DNA of 5,818 nt, taken from NCBI GenBank assembly GCA_046538105.1, contig JBKHJO010000100.1, positions 1 through 5,818 of the forward strand. Reading direction: 5' to 3'. The position numbers and the translations under genes were made by a program. The stretch comes from JAWLEV01 sp046538105. GTDB lineage: Bacteria; Chloroflexota; Anaerolineae; UBA1429. The number at the start of each line of letters is the position of its first letter. The first letter of the stretch is position 1. This document shows positions 1 through 4,791 of this stretch, in pieces. The notes beneath the pieces are model-generated. The model saw only the letters and a list, made by a program, of their open reading frames with translations. It was not told the origin of the DNA and ran no database searches.

Positions 1-181
1 AGGGCGGAGCGCCGAGGAGGTAGAATACGTTGTTGCCCTTGTCCCACAGCAGGACGAGGAGGGCGTCTTCGGGGTGGGCAAAGGCCCAGGTCTGCGCCTC
101 CGTGTTCCCCTCGGCCACGGAGGCCAGGACCATCTGCAGTTGTGCGCCTCTGCAGCCCTGGCCCAGAGAAAGAAATTCCAT
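1..181 (-). CDS. Partial gene at the left edge, possibly a GNAT-type acetyltransferase
   Basis: An open frame starts at ATG 181-179, which shares its A with the TAA stop of the 77-residue gene (TAATG), and runs without a stop through 60 codons to the left edge. Of these, 49 end in G or C, a strong coding signal matching host genes rather than the two genes upstream. The visible protein starts MEFLSLGQGCRG, continues with a helix LQMVLASVAEGN, and then AFAHPEDALLVLLWDKGNN and VFYLLGAPP. An N-terminal helix followed by a hydrophobic strand and a YLLG-type strand recalls the start of some GNAT acetyltransferases (ZmaR-like group), but 60 residues are too few to be sure. No good Shine-Dalgarno is seen, so expression probably depends on coupling to the preceding gene. 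Confidence 0.7.
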   Translation of the reverse strand, partial: MEFLSLGQGCRGAQLQMVLASVAEGNTEAQTWAFAHPEDALLVLLWDKGNNVFYLLGAPP

Positions 182-414
182 TACGTGGTTTCTTTTTGGG
201 AAGGAGTGACAGGAGTGAGCTTGAAGACTTGGGCTTGTTTCAAAGCCGCCTTGATGTCGCCACGGCGCAACATCTCCCGCACGTCGTCCAACTTGGCTGC
301 GTCCTCAAGAGATAGGTAGGGCGACCACCCTTTATCCGTGACGATGAGTTCGACTTTCACCTCGGCCACGTATTGTCCTTCGTAGATGTGTTTTGTATAG
401 TGTTTTCTGGTCAT
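181..414 (-). CDS. Small partner of the DUF4258 protein, candidate antitoxin
   Basis: This 77-residue protein has a basic N-terminus (MTRKHYTKHIYEG), a beta-like stretch VAEVKVELI, the motif GWSPYLSLEDAAKLDDVR (29-46), and a helix followed by VFKLTPV. I do not recognise a named domain. It has no CxxC pair, so it is not the YgiT/MqsA zinc-finger antitoxin that often follows DUF4258 genes. The ATG at 414 overlaps the preceding stop (ATGA), with GGAGAG about 7 nt upstream, so the two proteins should be made in linked amounts, as for toxin-antitoxin partners. Of its first 20 codons, 11 end in G or C, intermediate between its upstream partner and host genes. The role as antitoxin is inferred from position and size only. 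The stop TAA overlaps the next start. Confidence 0.8.
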   Translation of the reverse strand: MTRKHYTKHIYEGQYVAEVKVELIVTDKGWSPYLSLEDAAKLDDVREMLRRGDIKAALKQAQVFKLTPVTPSQKETT

Positions 415-734
415 TCTTTTCTCTCCATAAAGTCACTCGTCCATCGATCAGGGTCTGGTCGATAGGCAGTAACAAGAACAGCTGGCGATGAGGCACCCGC
501 GGGTATACCCCATACCACGTGAATTGGCTTGCCTTGAATCCCCTTCTGTAGCACGAGAACGCAAGGGCCCTTGGGGTATTCGGGGTAATCCTCCACGATG
601 ACTGCTTCCGAAATCCCTCTCACTATGTCCCGAACGAGGATGTCGTCCGCGGCCAACTCATCATACCCGTGAGCGGATATCCGTATTTCTCCACGTGCAA
701 TTAACGCTTCCACTCGTTGCATTGTTCTGCTCAT
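411..734 (-). CDS. DUF4258 domain protein, putative toxin-like component
   Basis: The 107-residue protein fits the DUF4258 pattern: RISAHGYDEL with H22 near the N-terminus, an acidic helix-turn leading to VEDYPEYPKG (47-56), the strand KPIHVVWG (69-76), and the closing VTAYRPDPDRW (88-98) with DF and RK. Such proteins are small, cytoplasmic, usually annotated as hypothetical, and often paired with a short second gene in toxin-antitoxin style; toxicity is not shown here. Start ATG 734 is chosen because it coincides with the +1 of the promoter above; ATG at 722 is possible, but neither has a Shine-Dalgarno sequence. The stop overlaps the next start as ATGA. Only 7 of its first 20 codons end in G or C, with AGA, ATA and TTA present, unlike the flanking GC-rich genes, which suggests acquisition from elsewhere. 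Confidence 0.85.
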   Translation of the reverse strand: MSRTMQRVEALIARGEIRISAHGYDELAADDILVRDIVRGISEAVIVEDYPEYPKGPCVLVLQKGIQGKPIHVVWGIPAGASSPAVLVTAYRPDPDRWTSDFMERKE

Positions 735-740
735 GGCTGG

Positions 741-769
741 ATACTAATCAAGAAGGCTCTTTCTGTCAA
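741..769 (-). promoter_or_regulatory. Sigma70-type promoter for the DUF4258 unit, predicted leaderless
   Basis: On the minus strand a consensus -35 TTGACA (769-764) is followed by a 17-nt spacer and the -10 TAGTAT (746-741, four of six consensus bases). Seven bases downstream of the -10 is position 734, the A of the DUF4258 ATG, so the predicted transcript has no 5' leader. No Shine-Dalgarno sequence precedes this ATG, which fits leaderless translation. Confidence 0.7.
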
Positions 770-776
770 CGCGTTG
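767..776. promoter_or_regulatory. 10-bp palindrome overlapping the -35, candidate operator
   Basis: CAACGCGTTG is a perfect palindrome, overlapping the last three bases of the -35 hexamer and flanked on the minus strand by ACAG on both sides. Its position would let a dimeric repressor block RNA polymerase, as in autoregulated toxin-antitoxin units. The element is short, so chance remains possible. Confidence 0.35.
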
Positions 777-786
777 CTGTTTCCAT

Positions 787-1110
787 CTACTGCAGCGCCC
801 TTTCTATCTCCGCCGCGGCTTGGGCGTCCTTCTCCCTAGCCCGGAGGATGAGCGAGGCGATTTGGCGACGTGCTTCACAATCGGCCAGCTTCTTGGCATG
901 CTCATCGCTGTAGCCGGGTCCGCCGGTCACCTCCCAGACCTTCCACATCAACTCATGCTCTGCGGCACAGCAGGCCGCGGCCTGGTAGAGCCGGTCCGCC
1001 ATCCTCCATTCTTCGTGCCCCACGTGTGTCAGGAACAGCGATGCATACCAGCGTCCCTCGGCCACCATGCCCATGACGTCGTTGTGCACCATATACCGTT
1101 GCCGCACCAC
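787..1110 (-). CDS. Small helical protein of unknown function, last gene of the catabolic operon
   Basis: I do not recognise a named family. The 107-residue product is predicted mostly alpha-helical and soluble, with no signal peptide or membrane segment. Conserved-looking features are RYMVHNDVMG near the start, the H/E-rich turns THVGHEE (28-34) and AAEHELMW (49-56), a glycine-rich loop VTGGPGY (61-67), and an amphipathic C-terminal helix ending in ERALQ. The His/Glu clusters could suit metal binding, but this is only a guess. Reading starts at GTG 1110 because an in-frame TAG at 1120-1122 blocks extension; AGGA lies 7 nt upstream, and ATG at 1092 is an alternative. The 61 nt before it look coding in another frame, opened by an ATG overlapping the amidohydrolase stop, so the native start may be frameshifted. 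It ends with TAG just before the next promoter. Confidence 0.7.
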   Translation of the reverse strand: MVRQRYMVHNDVMGMVAEGRWYASLFLTHVGHEEWRMADRLYQAAACCAAEHELMWKVWEVTGGPGYSDEHAKKLADCEARRQIASLILRAREKDAQAAAEIERALQ

Positions 1111-1169
1111 AGAAGTATCCTAGTGAAGGCGGCGTCCTGCAGGAGCCGGTCGGCCCAGGCCGCACAAGT

Positions 1170-1174
1170 CATCA
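1170..1174 (-). promoter_or_regulatory. TGATG stop/start overlap after the amidohydrolase
   Basis: The amidohydrolase stop TGA (1174-1172) shares its A with an ATG (1172-1170), a usual translational-coupling arrangement. Of the 16 codons from this ATG, 14 end in G or C, like the host genes. The frame does not match the downstream 107-residue gene; a one-base difference would join them. Confidence 0.5.
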
Positions 1175-2767
1175 GCCCGTTGCGCCGATCCTCCCATGCG
1201 CCAACGCCCTGCCGGGCAGATTCCCGGTGAATGCGCTCTCGGAGACCACCCATTGGCCATTGCACATGACATACGGGATGCCCTCGGGGTATTCTTGGGG
1301 TTGTTCAAAGCCAGCGTAAGTGACCTTCTCCAAATCAAACAGTACCAGATCGGCCCAGTTGCCGGGCGTCAAGGTACCCCTTTTGGCGATACCAAAGGTC
1401 TGGGTGGGGAGGGAGGTCATCTTGCGCACAGCGTCCTCCAGTTGCAGGACGCCCTTGTCCCGCACGTACAGCCCCAGGACCCTGGAATGGGTGCCAAAGT
1501 TGCGCGGATGGGGATTGCCCCGCGACAAGGGTCCCTCTGTGGAGAGGCTCGAGCCGTCGCTGCCCACCATGACGGCGGGATAACGCATAAAGCGCTCCAC
1601 GTCGTCGGGATGCATGGAGAAGCAGGTCCAGCCGGCCCGCTTGCCCTCGCTCTCGACCAGGAGGTCCATGACCACGTTCGCTGGATCGGTGCCGCGCTCC
1701 TGAGAGAGTTCCTGGATACTCTTGCCCAGCACGTCCTCCTGGGGATGAGTGGAGAGGAAGAGGCGGTCGGCCCCGCCCCGCCGTGCGATGGCCGCGTCAA
1801 CGGCGTCGTGTAACTCGGCGCGGATCTCGGGGCGGGCCAGATCGTGGGCGATATCCTCCGCGGAGCGCCCGGCCTGAAAGGCGTGGGGCAGGGTGTCGGG
1901 GATGATGCCCCCACCCGAGGCTTCGTAGGGGTATTGGTCGGCGGTCACCTCTACCCCTTCCGTCCGGGCCTCTTCTATCAGTTCCAGCACCTGTTCCGAG
2001 GTGCCCCAGACCTCCGGGCCGTGGGCCTTGAGGTGGGAGATGTGTACCGGTGTGCCCGACTTTTGGCCCAGGTCCACGAATTCTTTTACGGCGTTGACGA
2101 AACCGACCGTGTAGGTACCCTCGTCGCGAATGTGGGCGGCCGTCACCTTACCATGCTCTCCCACAATGCGGCAGAGGCGCACCAGTTCCTCGTGAGTGGC
2201 ATACATGCCCGGGGCAAAGTAGAGACCCAGGGACATGCCGGCGGCGCCTGCCCTCAGACTCTCGGTCAGAAGGCGTTCCATCTCGGCCATCTCCCCCTCG
2301 TCCGGTGGGCGGTTCTCTCGTCCCACCACGGCGCTGCGGATGGTTCCCTGGCCTACGAGGGGGGCGTGGTTGAGCGTCTTATCCACATCGGCCAGGGCCT
2401 CCATATACTCTTCCATGGTTGTCCAGGTCACGTTCGCGCCCATGGCGCGCTCTGGGCGCCGCCCGGCGCCCACCCACGGCGCGGCGCTGCCGCCGCAGTT
2501 GCCGGTGATCTCTGTCGTAACGCCCTGGCGGATCTTGCTCTGTGCCGCGGGATCGACAAAGAAAGAGAAATCGGAATGGGTGTGGGTATCGATAAAGCCC
2601 GGGCAGAGGTACATGCCCTGGGCATCCAGGTATTGTTCCGCCCGCCCCTCGACCCTGCGCCCCACGGCGGAGATGCGCCCGCCCTCGATGGCCACGCTGC
2701 CCCGGAACCAGGGGTTGCCCTTACCATCCACAATTCTGGCGTTCTCGATCAGCCAATCATAGGCCAT
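1172..2767 (-). CDS. N-acyl-D-amino-acid deacylase (D-aminoacylase family amidohydrolase)
   Basis: This 531-residue protein has the full length and architecture of D-aminoacylases, zinc enzymes that hydrolyse N-acyl-D-amino acids to carboxylate plus D-amino acid. A small beta domain (1-55) leads into the barrel with H62-T-H64 (FIDTHTHSD). C91 (TGNCGG), the cysteine metal ligand characteristic of this family, comes next, followed by H212 (AAHIRDEG), H242/H245 (VHISHLK) and the catalytic D404 (VGSDGSS). The C-terminal segment (about 463-525: GTLTPGNWADLVLFD, then MCNGQWV and LPGRALAHG) completes the beta domain. All key residues are present. ATG at 2767 has GGAGG 11 nt upstream; the gap to the GNAT gene is 39 nt. 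The TGA stop overlaps a downstream ATG (TGATG). Acting beside an acyltransferase and two enolases, it may release an acyl group in D-amino or amino-acid-conjugate catabolism. Related hydrolases of other N-acyl or ring substrates cannot be excluded. Confidence 0.93.
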   Translation of the reverse strand: MAYDWLIENARIVDGKGNPWFRGSVAIEGGRISAVGRRVEGRAEQYLDAQGMYLCPGFIDTHTHSDFSFFVDPAAQSKIRQGVTTEITGNCGGSAAPWVGAGRRPERAMGANVTWTTMEEYMEALADVDKTLNHAPLVGQGTIRSAVVGRENRPPDEGEMAEMERLLTESLRAGAAGMSLGLYFAPGMYATHEELVRLCRIVGEHGKVTAAHIRDEGTYTVGFVNAVKEFVDLGQKSGTPVHISHLKAHGPEVWGTSEQVLELIEEARTEGVEVTADQYPYEASGGGIIPDTLPHAFQAGRSAEDIAHDLARPEIRAELHDAVDAAIARRGGADRLFLSTHPQEDVLGKSIQELSQERGTDPANVVMDLLVESEGKRAGWTCFSMHPDDVERFMRYPAVMVGSDGSSLSTEGPLSRGNPHPRNFGTHSRVLGLYVRDKGVLQLEDAVRKMTSLPTQTFGIAKRGTLTPGNWADLVLFDLEKVTYAGFEQPQEYPEGIPYVMCNGQWVVSESAFTGNLPGRALAHGRIGATG

Positions 2768-2806
2768 AATGTCTTCTTCCTCCGATCACGATATGATGTT
2801 TCTTCC

Positions 2807-3616
2807 TTATGGAGTTTCTCCCTCTGGTTCGTCTCCGCTCTTGGCTGCCAGGGCCGAACGGATGGCCTCCCGCAAGCCCTCTCTGGGCGCCTCGTAGCCC
2901 CACCCTATCTCCTCTCCCTCGATAAAGATGCCCCGATGGATGCCGTACCTGTCGCGCACGGTCGGGTCGTCGGCGCAGTAGGTGCGCAGGGCCACTGCCT
3001 CGCCGAATTCCTCGGCCACCTCCCGTACCCGCTGGGCCTCCGTGTCGATGGTCTGGCACGAGTGGCTCCAAAAGAGATCGATGGCCACCTTTTCGGGCAG
3101 GGGGGAGAACGAATAGTTTCGCTCTATAAAGTGGGGCGGTTCTGCCGAGAGGCTAAAGGGTTTCCACAGGATGGCGATATTGTCCTTGCGTGCGGCGACG
3201 GTGAAGCCGCATTTCTCAAAGAATGGAGCAGGCATGAACCAGAAATCGTGATGAAAGCCGGTGACCACGAGACCATGCTGCTCCTGGACGTGGGCCTCTC
3301 TTTCCGCTGCCTTTATCAGGGCGCGTCCCACACCCTGGCCGGCCATCGCCTCCTGGACGAACAGGCATTGGATGGACATCAGGTCTCGACCGGCCGGCCC
3401 CCAGGGGGCGATCTCGATGGGCATCATGTACAGGAAGCCCGCGTGCTCGCCGTCCACCAGGGCCACCTTGACGCGGAGGCCATGTTCTCGCTGACGGCAC
3501 AGCCAGGGGACGCGCCGCGCACAGGAGGCCGTCCACTTTTTCGTCTCTTTCACGTGGCTGCACGTTCCCACAAAGGCCTCGTCCTCTGTCTGCATATCCC
3601 TGACAAGTATCTTCAC
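2807..3616 (-). CDS. GNAT N-acyltransferase with C-terminal thioredoxin-like (YoaP-like) domain
   Basis: The N-terminal part (about residues 1-155) is a GNAT acyltransferase, which moves an acyl group from acyl-CoA to an amine. Motif A is visible at about 82-105, with strand SIQCLFV followed by the CoA-pyrophosphate loop Q94-G-V-G-R-A99. The later segment FFEKCGF (132-138) is the typical motif B end. Residues about 175-255 look like a small thioredoxin-like domain: strand AIDLFW, then S-H-S-C187 in the place of the WCxxC turn, a helix, and RGIFIEGEEIGWG as the late strands. GNAT plus such a tail resembles the Bacillus YoaP group, whose substrate I do not know. The start is GTG at 3616, with AGGGAG 8 nt upstream inside the 16-nt gap after the enolase stop, and the stop is TAA. 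In this operon it could acylate an amine substrate or product; that is inference. Confidence 0.88.
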   Translation of the reverse strand: MKILVRDMQTEDEAFVGTCSHVKETKKWTASCARRVPWLCRQREHGLRVKVALVDGEHAGFLYMMPIEIAPWGPAGRDLMSIQCLFVQEAMAGQGVGRALIKAAEREAHVQEQHGLVVTGFHHDFWFMPAPFFEKCGFTVAARKDNIAILWKPFSLSAEPPHFIERNYSFSPLPEKVAIDLFWSHSCQTIDTEAQRVREVAEEFGEAVALRTYCADDPTVRDRYGIHRGIFIEGEEIGWGYEAPREGLREAIRSALAAKSGDEPEGETP

Positions 3617-3624
3617 GGGCTTTT

Positions 3625-3630
3625 CTCCCT
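3625..3630 (-). promoter_or_regulatory. Shine-Dalgarno supporting the GTG start of the GNAT gene
   Basis: AGGGAG sits 8 nt before GTG at 3616 within the 16-nt intergenic gap. It supports the non-ATG start, which also gives the MKILVRDM N-terminus expected of a GNAT first strand. Confidence 0.7.
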
Positions 3631-3632
3631 TT

Positions 3633-4772
3633 CTACTGATCTACCACCGAGCCGTCTGCGTGCAGGCGGGTGACCATATCCCGCGGCCGGAAGGGATACT
3701 TGGCCAGGGCCTCCTCGTTCAGTTCCACGCCGATGCCTGGCGCGTCGGGGACGATGAGGAAGCCGTCCTCCAGTTTCAGGGTGCTGCGCACGATCTCGCT
3801 CTTGGGCGGCTCGCCCTCGCCCCGGGGATATTCCTGCAGGGCAAAGTTGGGAATGCAGGCTGCCAGTTGCACGCAGGCCGCCGTGCTCACCGGGCTCAGG
3901 GGATTGTGGGGCACTACCTGGGCATAGTGGGCCTCGGCCAGGGCGGCGATCTTTTTGGCGTGGGTGATGCCGCCCGCCAGGCACACATCGGGGCGCACGT
4001 ACTGCACCGCGTCCCGCGTCAGGAGCATCTCGAACTCGTGGATAGTGTGCAGGCGTTCCCCCGTGGCGATGGGGATGTCTATGTGCCGCGCCACCTCCGC
4101 CATGGCGTCAAAGGAGTCGGGGCGGACGGGGTCCTCGAAGAAGAAGGGGTGATAGGGCTCGATGCCCCGTCCCAGGGCAATGGCCTCGGCGGGCTCCAGC
4201 CGGCGATGGATCTCGATGCACAGGTCCACCTCGTCCCCCACTGCCTGGCGATAGGATTTCACCGTCTCTACGGCGTCGCGAATCTTGTCCGCGTGGGTCT
4301 TGAAATAGGGCTTGGTGCGCGCCTCGTCCAAAAAGGGCGTCAGGTGCCCCACGGCGGTGAACCCCTCCTCCTTGGCCGCCACGCAGCCCTGGATCAACTC
4401 CTCCCTGGTACTACCGAAGACGTGATAATAGACCCGGGCTTTATCCCGGCATTTGCCCCCCAGGAGTTGGGAGACGGGCACGCCAAAGTACTTGCCGGCG
4501 ATGTCCCACAGGGCGATATCTATGGCGCTCAAGGCTCCCATGATGGCCGCGCCCCGAAAGTGCATACAGCGGTAGAGGTATTGCCAGTGGTGCTCGATGC
4601 GCAGGGGGTCCTTGCCGATCAGGTAGCGGCTAAAATCCTCCACCACCTGCCCAGAGGCCTCCAGGTAGCCCCAGGCCCCCGACTCGCCCAGGCCCACCAG
4701 CCCCTCGTCCGTGTATACCTGGACGAAAAGATAGCGATCCACGGGAAGCACCTTTATGTCCGTGATCTTCAT
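3633..4772 (-). CDS. Galactonate dehydratase-like enolase superfamily protein
   Basis: This 379-residue protein has the normal length and layout of D-galactonate/mannonate dehydratase-type enolases, which remove water from acid sugars to give 2-keto-3-deoxy acids. The N-terminal capping domain covers about residues 1-115 (start MKITDIKV) and the barrel runs from about 120 to 345. Aligning by eye to E. coli DgoD, the E-x-H pair E187/H189 (IEIHRR) takes the place of Asp-x-His, E213 (FFEDP) and E239 (ATGER) are the other metal ligands, D262 (RPDV) precedes AGGIT, and H289 (VPHNP) is the expected catalytic base. Oddities are Glu instead of Asp at the first ligand and no lysine at the usual KxK strand (around 140-145, AVGHL). 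The ATG is preceded by AAGGAGG with a 4-nt gap, and the stop is TAG. It is a distant paralogue of the gene upstream, and a different substrate is likely. Exact activity is unknown. Confidence 0.92.
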   Translation of the reverse strand: MKITDIKVLPVDRYLFVQVYTDEGLVGLGESGAWGYLEASGQVVEDFSRYLIGKDPLRIEHHWQYLYRCMHFRGAAIMGALSAIDIALWDIAGKYFGVPVSQLLGGKCRDKARVYYHVFGSTREELIQGCVAAKEEGFTAVGHLTPFLDEARTKPYFKTHADKIRDAVETVKSYRQAVGDEVDLCIEIHRRLEPAEAIALGRGIEPYHPFFFEDPVRPDSFDAMAEVARHIDIPIATGERLHTIHEFEMLLTRDAVQYVRPDVCLAGGITHAKKIAALAEAHYAQVVPHNPLSPVSTAACVQLAACIPNFALQEYPRGEGEPPKSEIVRSTLKLEDGFLIVPDAPGIGVELNEEALAKYPFRPRDMVTRLHADGSVVDQ

Positions 4773-4775
4773 CTC

Positions 4776-4782
4776 GCCTCCT
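4776..4782 (-). promoter_or_regulatory. Strong Shine-Dalgarno of the second enolase gene
   Basis: AAGGAGG lies 4 nt upstream of the ATG at 4772, within the 19-nt spacer after the upstream enolase stop. It is the best ribosome binding site in the window and settles this start codon. Confidence 0.85.
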
Positions 4783-4791
4783 TGTGTAGAT

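Noticed and set aside
1145..1165. Small inverted repeat (CGGCC/GGCCG) after the amidohydrolase as a terminator
   Set aside because: The 5-bp stem has only a 2-nt loop and no U-run follows; it lies in a coding-like GC-rich stretch.
2450..2500. GC-rich repeated GGCGCC/GCGGCG elements as a regulatory or repeat region
   Set aside because: They lie inside the amidohydrolase coding sequence and are explained by Ala/Gly/Arg codons in GC-rich DNA.
1844..3673. Very long plus-strand open frame (609 codons) antisense to the amidohydrolase and GNAT genes
   Set aside because: It is a GC-driven antisense shadow: no recognisable domains, it spans the boundary of two well-supported minus-strand genes, and it has an implausible composition rich in Gly, His and Ala.
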